From contig CAIIXF020000010.1 of assembly GCA_903813345.2 (NCBI GenBank), positions 3,957,169 to 4,021,168 on the forward strand: a stretch of DNA of 64,000 nt, given 5' to 3'. Of this stretch, positions 12,401 through 22,010 are shown piece by piece. Within the stretch, counting starts at the first letter, position 1. Every line of letters starts with the position of its first letter. The translations under genes were made by a program, and so were the position numbers. Source of the stretch: Owenia fusiformis (taxonomy: Eukaryota > Annelida > Polychaeta > Sabellida > Oweniidae). Below the pieces are notes generated by a model. It worked only from the letters and a program-made list of their open reading frames with translations, was not told the origin of the DNA and did not search any database.

Positions 12401-15400
12401 GCTTTAAAAGTTGCCTTTAGTAGTGCGCACAATAAAACTTGTTAATGTCACTTTGTCCAAATATCTCAACTATCTCAACTTCCATTTCATTTTGTTACCA
12501 TTTCTGAACTTTTTTTAGGACTTGAAGCAATTGAAACAGCGCCAACTCCGCCGTTTCATGTAGAAAATTTGAATTACGAGAATTCAAACTCAACCAGTTC
12601 TACAATGGCAGCATCAACAACGACAATGGAAGCACCAACGGCAGCATCTCCAACAACAACGGAAGCACCATCAGCAGCACCAACAACAACAATGGAAGCA
12701 CCGACGGCTGCACCAACAACAACAACGGAAGCACCAACAGCAACAACATCTACGGAAGCACCAATGGGAGCACCACAATCAACAACAGCGGAAACACCAA
12801 CAACAACAAGGGAAGTACAAACACAAGAACCAACAACAACAACAGAAGCACCAACGGCAATACATTCAACAATGGAAACACCAACAACAACAACTGAAGC
12901 ACCAACGGCAACACAAACGACAACGGCAGCACCAATAACAACAACGGAAGCACCAACGACAGTACCAACAACAGCAACAGAAGTATCAACGGAAGCACCA
13001 ACAACTACAACGGAAGAACCAACGGCGGCACCAACAACAACTACGGAAGCACCAACAACAACAACGGAAGCACCAACGGCAGCACCAACAACAAATACGG
13101 AAGCACCAACAACAACAACAGAAGCACCAACAGCAACAACAGCAGAAGCACAAACGCCAGCACCAACAACAACAACAAAAGCACTAGCAGCAGCATCAAC
13201 AACAATAACGGAAGCACCGACAACAACAACGGAAGCACCAGCGGCAGCACCAACAACAATAACGGAAGCACCGACAACAGCAACGGAAGCACCAGCGGCA
13301 GCACCAACAACAACAACGGAAGCACCGACAACAACAACGGAAGCACCAGCGGCAGCACCAACAACAACAACGGAAGAACCGACGGCAGCACTAACAAAGA
13401 CAACGGTAGCATCAACTGTAACAGTAGGTGGCTCAGACACTGGAACAGTGGATGGCTCAGACGCTGGTACAGGAGGTGGCACGGATGCTGGAACAGGAGG
13501 TGGTTCAGACGCTGGAACAGCAGATGGCTCAGACGCTGGAACAGTGGATGGCTCAGACGCTGGAACAGGAGGTGGCACGGATGCTGGAACAGGAGGTGGT
13601 TCAGACGCAGGAACAGTAGATAACTCGGACGCTGGAACAGCAGGTGGCTCGGATGCTGGAACAGCAGATGGCTCGGACGCTGGAACAGTAGATGGCTCAG
13701 ACACTGGAACAGTGGATGGCTCAGACGCTGGTACAGGAGGTGGCACGGATGCTGGAACAGGAGGTGGTTCAGACGCTGGAACAGTAGATGGCTTGGACGC
13801 TGGAACAGCAGGTGGCTCGGACGCTGGAACAGCAAGTGGCTCGGACGCTGGAACAGCAGGTGGTTCAGACGCTGGAACAGCAGATGGCTCGGAAGCTGGA
13901 ACAGCAGGTGGCTCAGACGCTGGAACAGCAGGTGGTTCAGACGCTGGAACAGCAGATGGCTCGGACGCTGGAACAGCAGGTGGCTCGAACGCTGGAACAG
14001 AAGATGGCTCAGACACTGGAGCAGTGGATGGCTCAGACGCTGGTACAGGAGGTGGCACGGATGCTGGAACAGGAGGTGGTTCAGACGCTGGAACAGTAGA
14101 TGGCTCGGACGCTGGAACAGCAGGTGGCTCGGACGCGGGAACAGCAGGTGGGACAGACACTGGAACAGCAGATGGCTCGGATGCTGGAACAGCAGGTGGC
14201 TCGGACGCTGGAACAGCAGGTGGTTCAGACGCTGGAACAGCAGATGGCTCGGACGCTGGAACAGCAGGTGGCTCGGACGCTGGAACAGCAGGTGGTTCAG
14301 ACGCTGGAACAGCAGATGGCTCGGACGCTGGAACAGGAGGTGGCACGGACGCGGGAACAGTAGATGGCTCAGACACTGGAACAGTAGATGGCTCAGACGC
14401 TGGAACAGGAGGTGGCACGGATTCTGGAACAGTGGATGGCTCAGACGCTGGAATAGGAGGTGGCACGGATTCTGGAACAGCAGGTGGCTCAGACGCTGGG
14501 ACAGCAGGTGGTTCAGACGTTGGAACAGGAGGTGGTTCAGACGCTGGAACAGCAGGTGGTTCAGACGCTGGAACGGCAGGTGGTTCAGACGCTGGAACAG
14601 GAGGTGGTTCAGACGCTGGAACGGCAGGTGGTTCAGACGCTGGAACAGCAGGTGGCTCTGACACTGGAGCAGCTTCCGGCTCAGTAGATGCCACAGTAGC
14701 GGGTATACTAGATGTTTCTGAATCCACGGACCCTAGTGTCGTTACAAATACCCAAGGCATCGACACAACTAATAACAGATCTCTCTCTGATGCCGATGCA
14801 CAAAAGGCATCAGCAGAGGAAGAAGCAAAAAAGCAACAAACGATTGCAGCTGCAACAGCAACGCCTGCTCTGTTCCTCATTGCAGGGAGTGGTATTGTAG
14901 CCACTGTGATGTTGAAGGTGTGTTCATTCAATACAACTAGTTCAGTTCATTTAATGCAAATAACTTTAGTTCAATCAATACGAATAATTCATTTCAATGA
15001 ATACAAATAATTTTAGATCAATCATTCGAAGATGTTTCTGTCATAACAGTTAAATTATATTTAAAAGTAGACTAATCGATTCGTAATAGATCTATTCTAG
15101 AAAAAAATGTATTTCATTTCAGATGGGAAAATGTGGCACGCCGTTTGGTGCTGGTAAGAAAAAAAAGAACGATGACGAAGAAGACTCTGACGACGATGAC
15201 GTCGAAAATGAACATGGACATATTGAATCAGATCATTTCACTCGTCCTGAAACAGCATCCACCGCTGTCTCAAGTGTACAAGACGTCAATGAAACCTTAA
15301 CAGATCTTAGAGCAGATACGCCATCAAGCGTCATCGTGGACATTTGTTCCAGGCCATCCACTGCAAGTAGTGGCTACCTCAGTCGATCTGTCACACCTAT

Positions 15401-15419
15401 GACTGACATCTGTGCATAG
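6385..15419 (+). CDS. Three-finger (Ly6/uPAR-like) head, mucin and Gly-Asp repeat stalk, single-pass membrane protein; six exons
   Basis: Exons 6385-6457, 7464-7561, 8176-8253, 9885-10023, 12519-14917 and 15123-15419 all have GT-AG borders and matching phases (1,0,0,1,0), giving about 1,027 residues. Order: signal peptide (1-19, MNYLILIFCLDFALMSVTSQ), Cys-rich domain with 12 Cys at 32,35,44,53,60,79,85,96,107,110,111,116, Thr/Pro/Glu stalk (about 147-430), about 52 copies of an 8-residue GGSDAGTA-type repeat (430-845), juxtamembrane Gln/Lys-rich segment, membrane span (about 905-927), then KKKK and an acidic Ser/Thr tail of 98 residues. The C-x2-C start and CC-x4-CN end of the head are the Ly6/uPAR signature; that family normally has 10 Cys, so one extra disulfide is likely. 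I infer a heavily O-glycosylated cell-surface receptor or adhesin raised on a long stalk. The ligand is unknown. Transcript evidence is not available to me. Confidence 0.8.
7464..7561 (+). CDS. Exon 2: first half of the Cys-rich head
   Basis: Acceptor CCTTGTAG, donor TCG|GTAAGG. It reads LCWACSNVRDEYECV then GHWDTCNANS, with four cysteines including the C-x2-C that opens Ly6/uPAR domains. No ORF caller would flag it because it is only 98 nt; it was found by phase matching. Confidence 0.8.
8176..8253 (+). CDS. Exon 3: middle of the Cys-rich head
   Basis: Acceptor TTATTTCAG, donor CCG|GTGAGT, 26 codons in phase 0. It reads PYCLIEFEYS and ELSKFCANDP with two cysteines. Confidence 0.78.
9021..9429. 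mobile_element. ~410-bp MITE in intron 3 of the three-finger/mucin gene
   Basis: Left end ATTGGTGTGGTGAATTATCG and reverse-complemented right end ATTGGTGTGATGAATTATCG match, the similarity continuing into CTTATTA. The interior is AT-rich and has no ORF. Confidence 0.65.
9885..10023 (+). CDS. Exon 4: end of the Cys-rich head with CC-x4-CN signature
   Basis: Acceptor TTTTATGTAG, donor ACAG|GTATAT, phase 0 in and phase 1 out. It reads ACTNLDDLSPAACDNGEV and GKSCSYCCYSAGCNWGIP. The terminal CCYSAGCN is the C-C-x4-C-N closure typical of three-finger/Ly6 domains. Confidence 0.8.
10158..10925. mobile_element. Harbinger-like non-autonomous element, copy 1
   Basis: The ends CCCCCYTTTCACACCAAA and (reverse complement) CCCTATTATCACACCAAA are flanked by TTA on both sides (10155-10157 and 10926-10928), the 3-bp TTA target duplication typical of PIF/Harbinger elements. 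It is longer and more diverged than the other two copies. Lies in intron 4 of the three-finger/mucin gene. Confidence 0.7.
11103..11688. mobile_element. Harbinger-like non-autonomous element, copy 2
   Basis: Same ends as copy 1, with TTA at 11100-11102 and 11689-11691. The body is nearly identical to the copy at 57988-58569, including an open frame of 117 codons that is shared only because the repeat is shared; it has no transposase features. The two copies 0.2 kb apart in one intron are in the same orientation. Confidence 0.8.
12121..12259. mobile_element. Palindromic MITE family A, copy 2 (diverged)
   Basis: The right end TCGGAGCTTATGTGAGCCAG matches the family ends seen at 3356 and 58892. 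The left end GCTTAGCTCGCATAAACGCC is a weaker mirror. Arms contain GGCGCC and GCCGATGATT. It lies 260 bp before exon 5 of the three-finger/mucin gene. Confidence 0.55.
12519..14917 (+). CDS. Exon 5: mucin stalk, 24-nt coding minisatellite and membrane span
   Basis: Acceptor TTTTTTTAG|GA in phase 1, donor ATGTTGAAG|GTGTGT in phase 0, 799 full codons. It begins LEAIETAPTPPFHVEN, then runs of TTTTEAPTAAP, then about 52 units of 24 nt encoding variants of GGSDAGTA, and ends TPALFLIAGSGIVATVMLK (the membrane span). Because the repeats lack stop codons in several frames, the antisense and other sense frames are also open for hundreds of codons; only this frame has splice and domain continuity. Copy number is likely to vary between alleles. 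Confidence 0.85.
13418..14665 (+). repeat. 24-nt coding minisatellite, ~52 units
   Basis: Units such as GGTGGCTCGGACGCTGGAAC followed by AGCA repeat with 24-nt period. Variants (GAT/GGT at the first codon, TCA/TCG serine, GCA/GTA/GGA at the end) alternate in blocks like AGG-ADG-VDG, showing larger higher-order duplications of several units. Upstream (about 12600-13400) is a separate ACAACA-rich trinucleotide-based array. Confidence 0.9.
15123..15419 (+). CDS. Exon 6: cytoplasmic tail
   Basis: Acceptor TTTCATTTCAG, phase 0. The 98-residue tail opens with GAGKKKKNDDEEDSDDDD, a basic stop-transfer patch followed by an acidic stretch, and is Ser/Thr-rich afterwards. The stop is TAG at 15417-15419. 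No ITAM, SH2-binding or PDZ motif that I can identify. Confidence 0.8.
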   Translation: MGKCGTPFGAGKKKKNDDEEDSDDDDVENEHGHIESDHFTRPETASTAVSSVQDVNETLTDLRADTPSSVIVDICSRPSTASSGYLSRSVTPMTDICA

Positions 15420-15472
15420 AGTACGAACTTTAAGATGGAGACGATACAACTTTAACTGTTGTTAAATTTAGC

Positions 15473-15478
15473 ATTAAA
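15473..15478 (+). terminator. Candidate polyadenylation signal ATTAAA
   Basis: The variant hexamer lies 54 bp after the stop codon of the three-finger/mucin gene. A transposon begins at 15521, just beyond where cleavage would occur. No other signal is closer. Confidence 0.35.
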
Positions 15479-15520
15479 CTGATAGTTTTTATACTTAAAA
15501 CGTTAAAACGTATGCATGTA

Positions 15521-16084
15521 CAGGGTGGTTAAAAATCGGAAACCCTTATACTATTTTCTTCAGCTTAAGAAATAACTACCTGATATTTTACACATTTGTA
15601 CATCCTTCATTTCCCTACCAGCCTAATCTATTTCATTATCATCAGATCGATAGTCACAATGTAAAAGCACTTTAAAGAACATGCTCCACTATTGCGCTTT
15701 AGACAAACCTGCATACGACGTCCAAAATGTCCTTACCTGACTCCTAGTCCTACCTGTGGGGATATGGCAAAGATAGAGTGTATGAAAATGACCTCGGGAC
15801 AATTGCAGATCTCAAAAGTGAAATAATTCGTGGCATTCAGGCCATACTTGCTGAGGAATGCATTTGGGTCATTGACAACTGTGCAGATTTGCCTACAGGG
15901 CGATGATGGCCAAACCTGGAGCATGTTGCTCAAAGTGCTGTAACATTGTGACTATCAGTTTGATGGTCATGAAATATGGTAGGGTGTGAATGATGTACAA
16001 ATGTGTCAAATATAAGGGAGTAATTTTCTACAATAATAAAGATATATGAGGAAAATGCAGAGTTTCCGTTTTTTGACCACCCTG
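15521..16084. mobile_element. TA-flanked Tc1/mariner-type element with CAGGGTGG ends
   Basis: The left end CAGGGTGGTTAAAAATCGGAAAC and the reverse-complemented right end CAGGGTGGTCAAAAAACGGAAAC match over about 23 bp, and TA lies outside both ends. The 564-bp interior holds a 66-codon minus-strand ORF without transposase motifs. I treat it as a non-autonomous mariner derivative. Confidence 0.8.
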
Positions 16085-16089
16085 TAGTT

Positions 16090-17770
16090 CGAAATAAGTG
16101 TTGTCGGTTGAGAAAGGGATTGTATTCATCAATGAACCTCCATCTCTTAGCTTAATAAGTTCCTTATTAGACATTGTATACTTGTTGAGTAAATCATTGT
16201 ATGTATTTGTGGTAGATTATAGAAATATAGTATTCAACAAGCTATACTACGACTGAATTTTACTTAACCACTACTTGGCCTTGTTCACTGTCCACTGATT
16301 AAGTCAATTATTTGGAAATGATCAATTATACTACCAGTAATATTAGAACGATGTCTGAGTAAGTATTCAAATCTATTTACAATCAATAATGATGTTTTAT
16401 TCAGTTTTCGTTTTAGGCAAGACTTTCTATCAAAATTCAGTTGAAATGCATGGCTCGGCTAAAAAGTTTAAAGGGTTCCGATTAGCATCCCGTATAAAAA
16501 CAATATGGCGGCTCCAGGCGAATCAACTGGATCAGTCCATTTTTAAGAAATAAGGGGAGTTCTGTAAAATCCAGTTTATTGAAATTGTCTTTGAGATAAA
16601 GTAATCCGTTAATAATGATTTTGAAAACGTTAACCAAAGAGTGATTGTGTTCAAAGAATACATGTACAACAGCCAATATAAAACCGGTTTGTCATGCTTT
16701 GTTTCATTTGTAGGATATTTCATATGCCAAGCCGTGTGCTATTACGTTATGGGGAAATTTAGATGCCAATTTTTCCTTATTATACACAAATAGAAGATCC
16801 TGAAACTTCACCCATAAATGTGGAATTGATTTGTCAAAATAAAAATCACCCTTTTATAAATGTGTGACGATCTATAATATACTTATGCTATATAACAGTT
16901 AGAGGTGTTGACACAACGACCTCGAACCTGTGAACCCTTGAGTATTATTCCGGGATCGGGCCTTTTATACTAAACGGTGAGCAACACCAGAAACGAGCGT
17001 TCGATTTGCTAAACGATATGCGTCACCCTTTAATAACAAAATGATATACTTTGAATCACCTATAAGCTATTTTTTGGTAAATAAAAAATAGAAAAGTGAG
17101 TCTATTTATAGACGTTTAGCTTGAAATCTCTTGAAGTTAAAGTTACATTTCATTATAATCTGAATACTCATACTCGTAAATAGAGCTGTATTCATGATTT
17201 CCTCTTCATTCAAAAAACTTTGAATAGTGATATTATAGCTCTTGGCCAGAGTTAATTCCTGATAATTCATGGGAAAACCCAAGGTTGAGATAAAGCATAA
17301 TTTTGGGACAAAATGTAGGACAGATATTACCGAGAAACCGACTAAAACTCGATCAAATTACATGGTTGATACGTCATTTAAAGAAGTTAAAATAAGTAAT
17401 TTTCAAAAAATACTTATCTAGACAACCAAAATTTCTCCACGTTTATAAAAGTTTTCTTGACAATCCACATTGCACGACGTTTATTAAACTTAACTTTGAA
17501 ACATTGTAGCTTTTTTATTATAACTTTTTATGAAATAAAATTTGATGAGTAACTCCAGAATCAAATTAAAATTTCAAACGAGATATGACACGCTATGTAA
17601 CATTAAAGAATTTGAGCTGTAGAGCGGGTTGCAGTTGTTTTTAACACCCTGTTAAGAAGCCTACTTCTCGGTGTAAGAAGATGTAGTTATTCATTCAAAA
17701 ACACATTAAAATATTGTCACCGTCGGAACTGAACTATTTTCAACACACGTAAATAAGGATATAATACTCC
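16090..17770. other. No gene or clear repeat seen
   Basis: AT-rich sequence of 1.7 kb. Short ORFs (60-64 codons, 16482-16723 minus) overlap each other in different frames and have no protein-like features. Confidence 0.4.
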
Positions 17771-17776
17771 GCAATT

Positions 17777-18007
17777 ATGGCACAGAGGTGTTGTATCTTC
17801 TGTCTTGTGACGATATTGGTAGCGTCGATAAATAATTGCTCCTTTGCCTGCCAGGCAACCATAGAGCTGATTTGTCTGCTCGCCAATATTATTTCATTTC
17901 ACGGATCTGGTCGTAATCAAGTAATACTCGCGACAGATGCGTTAAAATCTACAGTAAATTTCTTATGGAGTTACTCAAACATTTCAAAGTATGATTATGA
18001 AATTTGA
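17777..18007 (+). CDS. Possible small secreted or membrane-associated ORF (hypothetical)
   Basis: A 76-codon ORF begins with a signal-like segment (CIFCLVTILVASINNCSFAC) and continues with Leu/Ile-rich sequence. A GTATGATT donor-like site at its end (AAA|GTATGA) could make it a first exon, but I found no partner exon downstream. The start context CAATTATGGCAC is acceptable. It could equally be chance. Confidence 0.25.
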   Translation: MAQRCCIFCLVTILVASINNCSFACQATIELICLLANIISFHGSGRNQVILATDALKSTVNFLWSYSNISKYDYEI

Positions 18008-18179
18008 AAGACGTAGGAACATAGACTCGGCGTTATTAATATCGACCAATAATAACCATTACATCATCTCACCGTAGATATAACGAATGTATATGATTTT
18101 TATTCTAAGATTTACTCTACCCCGATTATTTTTCATATTTGACAGAGTCCCAGTTTACTTTCAAAATGTCTCCGATTTA

Positions 18180-19114
18180 CAGGATGGTCCAAAAAGTGAA
18201 CCGCTACAACGCGCTATATTTCCCTTATTACCCACAAAAATCCTTTCATATGTTCCAATGATGTAGAGGAAGGTCTAAAGTTTGTCTTGGTACCATTCAT
18301 TTTCGTAGTCTTGACATTTGCAGAAATTATAAGCCCTAACCAAATTTTACTGAAAATGGATAAAATGTGAACTTCAACATCCGCGATTCTTCAACTCTTC
18401 AACACCATTCCCTGACATTTTTTAGCCGCAGTCTGAAAGACCTTATATTTTCTGACTTTGTTTGGTTTTGAATCCCGCACATTATAATGTTAAAACTAGT
18501 TCCCTACCTCCGTTAGTAGCAAAGTTATTGTGATCCAAAGAATTTTTCAGTGAAATTGCAACATACTACCTCTGTATGGTCTTAAAATGTAAATATCTGA
18601 AACATGGCTCAAAACATTGTATATTTGATTTGATTTTGATCTTCTTAGGATATATATATGAAGGCATTGATCATGAAGGGCTTTCTTCTCAGATTCTGGG
18701 TTACAACGGGCTACCTTGCCCCCTCTAACCGTTTGTGTAGGTACTGTAACATTCCCCTTAACTGTTGAACGGTTAAAACTGCTTCAAAATGGTCAATGAA
18801 AGTGTGAAATGTGTTTCCTGCTCAAATAATGTCTCATGTGTCATATTGTAGGGTTTTAGACTAATATTCTCCCACTGAAAGATGTTTATCCAATCATCCA
18901 GTGTGTTTCAAAAATTTCCGTGAATTACATTGGTGGTAATTTGCACAATATCTTATTTTCGGGCATGTTTGTTTTAGTCTTGTAGTATCTTCAAAATTCA
19001 GACTGATACAAATGATGGCACTCTCTCCAACATGTGATGATATTAGCCAATTCATGCATGCATATTAAGGAAAATATACCCTGTTGCAGCGACTCACTTT
19101 TTTGAACCACCCTG
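18180..19114. mobile_element. TA-flanked Tc1/mariner-type element, 935 bp
   Basis: Left end CAGGATGGTCCAAAAAGTGA continues into ACCGCTACAAC. The reverse-complemented right end is CAGGGTGGTTCAAAAAAGTGA and continues into GTCGCTGCAAC. TA flanks both ends (18178-18179, 19115-19116). No transposase is recognisable in the interior. Confidence 0.75.
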
Positions 19115-19805
19115 TATTTCTTACAATGAACTTGCATGGTATCCATGACGGATTTATGTTAGCAATGTGAGAACATATAATTATGAGTCACTTTTTGCTC
19201 CTAAAGCATTCATTACCTTCACTTAGTTCGCTGTGCTCCATTGTTGAAGTGTGCAACTGTTGTCGACTTGGAAAAAACATCTGTTTTTATACACATTGTT
19301 TCAATATAACCTTCACTTGGAATTAGTGGGGCTTCTTGACAATGCTAATCATTTTTCATCTTAAATAACCCTGTCCGATGAGTTATTTCACTATCCCATG
19401 TACATTATGGCATGCATGGACCTGTTGCATGATTTTTCTATGGGCTAGCCCTTATTTTGCGGTTTTGACTGGGAGTAATGTACTTATACTACATCCATGA
19501 TGACCACTTGAAATCTACGTAAAGTTACATTTAACATGGTCGCCATTTTTTTCATAATGTCCGACGTTTTTTCAAAAAATTACCTTCCTATTCTCATTTT
19601 ATCTTATTGAGAATTACTTCAGCACCATATAAGTAACTTCTGAGCACTGGGATATTTAATGCAATAAGGTTTAAAACAGTATATTCCATGTTATTTTCAA
19701 AGAGGAAGAGACAAATGTTATTCATTGTTTTTAGACAAAATCTTGGCATCAACATTTCATATATATTTATTTCTAGTTCAATTATCTCTTTATGCAGTGA
19801 AATTA

Positions 19806-21037
19806 CAGGGTGACACAAAAATGCCACCCACTATTTTTGGAATTACTCCCAGTATCCAATTAAGGAATCTTCATGATTTTTTATGTGTGAAGTGTTCAAT
19901 GGAAAATAGATTGGTATGTTTGCATAGCGTCAACTACTTGGAAATTATGAAATATCTCATTTTCCGTGGAGGCATGCTCTGACACAACATCACTCAAAAC
20001 TGTAAATTAGAAGATCTGTCTTTCTTAAAATTAAAAATTAAGCAAGTCAGTTTATCAATTTTGCCAAAATGGATAGATATGATATATGATTGATAATATA
20101 TGTAAAGGCAAATTCCCAATTTCCCAAATCCAAAGGAGGAGGGAAATTAGCGCAACAGATTTTGGACAGTCATATGTTGGATTTTGGCCATTTTCCGAGG
20201 ATTTAAACAATTGCATATGTTAGGCCAATGCATTACCTCCAGAAAAATCACTTCTACAGATGATAAAATAATTTCGACTTTGAGACAGGGTAGATGCAAA
20301 CAACCCACCCACATGTTTTTTTCTAAAATGTTTTCCTAATTTTCGACCCCTTCCATCCCTGCTTTTTTAATTTTTCTTGCATCAATATGTTTCGTTTTCA
20401 CGCATAGTTAACCACTTTAAAGGAATAAGTGATTCCTTCAGGGGTTTACAAATACCCATTATGGGTGACCAAACTTAGCTGAAAACAATGATTTTTCCCT
20501 ATGCTGGGAAACTAACATGGGAAATATTGTTTTCCTCTTTATCTAATAGGAATCATTAATTCCTTTTAAGGGTTTAACTCTATGTCAAAACACAACATAT
20601 TGATGCAAGAAAAATTTAAAAAGCAGGGATGGAAGGGGTTGAAATCAGGAAAACATTTGAGAAAAACATGTGGGTAGATCAAAAGAAGTGAATTACCACT
20701 TTTCAAGTGTGTTTTAAATGACTATTGGGTTAAAAGATGGCGTATGGTTGAAAATACTATCAAAAATGAATGGATAATGCAAACAACAATGCCATCTTTC
20801 AATGACATTGCTAAAACTTGAAATATAAAAATTGATAAATCGAAAATATTTTTCATGATCTATTGTCAACTCTGATGTGATCTGTTTGAGATGTTTTTGG
20901 TGTCAAATAAAAGATCAGGTACTTAATAATCCATTAGAAATACTATGAAGATCAAAATTGAGACTTCATTTATGCATTTTGTTCCTTTAATTATTGAGAA
21001 AGTTATTCCAAAATAAGTGGGTGTCATTTTTACCCTC
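19806..21037. mobile_element. TA-flanked element with ~65-bp inverted ends, carrying a nested foldback
   Basis: The left end CAGGGTGACACAAAAATGCC runs into ACCCACTATTTTTGGAAT. The reverse-complemented right end is GAGGGTAAAAATGACACCCAC, followed by TTATTTTGGAAT. Similarity then continues weakly to AATTAAGG. The middle is occupied by a foldback-family copy at 20136-20676. Confidence 0.65.
20136..20676. mobile_element. Foldback element family F, truncated copy
   Basis: Landmarks AGCGCAACAGATTTTGGACAG, CATATGTTGGATTTTG and CATATGTTAGGCCAATGCATT, then CCCACCCACATGTTTTT and the mirror-image CAACATATTGATGCAAG, are shared with the complete copy at 31078-31727. The final ~150 bp of the right arm is missing here, so the hairpin is incomplete. 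Confidence 0.7.
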
Positions 21038-21233
21038 TAAGATGAAAAGAACAACGTCCTTTTTTGAGAAAAACGTATTATTTTATGTGAATTGTCTCAT
21101 TAATGTAAAATGCTATCATATGACATATATTTTCTTAAAACGAGAATATCTGTATCAAATTCTTGACGACACGATCTAAATACTAGCACATAATAAAATA
21201 GTTCATACATATTTCTACAAAAGGCAGTATAAC

Positions 21234-21239
21234 TTTATT
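21234..21239 (-). terminator. Polyadenylation signal AATAAA (minus strand)
   Basis: TTTATT on the plus strand, i.e. AATAAA on the minus strand, lies about 230 bp after the stop codon of the peptide precursor gene. Cleavage would fall near 21210-21220. Confidence 0.55.
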
Positions 21240-21465
21240 GACTAGCTCTCATTTTACACTAAAGCAGACTTCTGAGATAACTCTGCAATTAAAACTATGT
21301 TACAACGCCAACAAGACTAATGCAACGATAAAACTAAAAGAGGGCACATCCCCTCTTTTCGCATGCAGCTGTAATAACACAACTTTCAAATGAAGTGTTC
21401 AAATAAAAAACATTATCGTGCTATCCATCGATCATACTGTACGTATCAATCGAATGTCATTTAAC

Positions 21466-21987
21466 CTATTTCCTGCCCATGATAAGACTGTTGCATAAAA
21501 TGCAGCTTTTTGGATTATACGTGCTCTGGCATTCTGAGCAAGGATCACTCGATTCCCTATTGAAAAATGAAAATCGTTTTTTGTAAGTATTGTAAAAGAA
21601 GGGGGTGATGTTTTGGCATCGTCTACAACATGTCCTGTTTCCAGTAAGGGAGCAGCATTTACAGTCAATATAGCTGCGTTTGCTCTCGCTCTGAGCGTCA
21701 ATGTCATTGATGTCGCGTTCTTCCTCCACTGGTTCAATACTGCGTTTGCCCAAAATATACCCGCTATAATAGGGCATTTGTGGACATTCGCCACAGCAGC
21801 GGAAGTCTTGGGTAGCGCTGCAACAGCTGCATGCACTTGATCTGGCGTAGAATCGACGTTTGTTCACAGCTGCTAGTAGCGAATTGTCTTCAGAGTCGGC
21901 GTCTTCGTACGGGAACTGAACCGAGAAGGCTACAGCGGCAGTGACAGTTAACAGCCAAACTATAACAAGCTGCAACATATCCTTCAT
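21466..21987 (-). CDS. Secreted precursor of three Cys-rich, partly amidated peptides (neuropeptide/hormone-like)
   Basis: The 173-residue protein starts with a signal peptide (MKDMLQLVIVWLLTVTAAVA) and has dibasic cleavage sites KRR (43-45), GKR (80-82), KR (103-104), KKR (136-138) and C-terminal GRK (171-173). Released peptides would be 46-79, 105-135 and 139-170; the first and third precede Gly plus basic residues, the signal for C-terminal amidation. Peptides 1 and 2 share C-x-C-C-x7-C-C-x2-C exactly (53,55,56,64,65,68 and 109,111,112,120,121,124); peptide 3 has C-x2-C-x8-C-x2-C. The coding region is uninterrupted; an acceptor TTTGTTTCAG at 22011 indicates a 5' untranslated intron. Cleavage in a regulated secretory pathway is established for such sites; the receptor and identity are unknown to me. 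A Cys-rich secreted effector is the alternative. Confidence 0.82.
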   Translation of the reverse strand: MKDMLQLVIVWLLTVTAAVAFSVQFPYEDADSEDNSLLAAVNKRRFYARSSACSCCSATQDFRCCGECPQMPYYSGYILGKRSIEPVEEERDINDIDAQSESKRSYIDCKCCSLTGNRTCCRRCQNITPFFYNTYKKRFSFFNRESSDPCSECQSTYNPKSCILCNSLIMGRK

Positions 21988-22010
21988 GGTGTCTGTAGAA
22001 TGTCTATGAA
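21988..22010 (-). other. 5' UTR part of the peptide precursor coding exon
   Basis: On the minus strand TTTGTTTCAG precedes 22010, a good splice acceptor with pyrimidine tract, 23 nt before the start codon. The upstream non-coding exon was not located; it could lie anywhere in 22100-25800. Confidence 0.5.

Noticed and set aside
12574-14931. 785-codon antisense ORF and several other long frames over the repeat exon
   Set aside because: They arise from stop-free repeats. Only the sense frame with splice continuity has a signal peptide upstream and a membrane span and tail downstream.
21432-21836. 134-codon minus-strand ORF overlapping the peptide precursor
   Set aside because: Different frame of the same bases, Ala-rich with no features, while the 173-codon frame has a signal peptide and cleavage sites.
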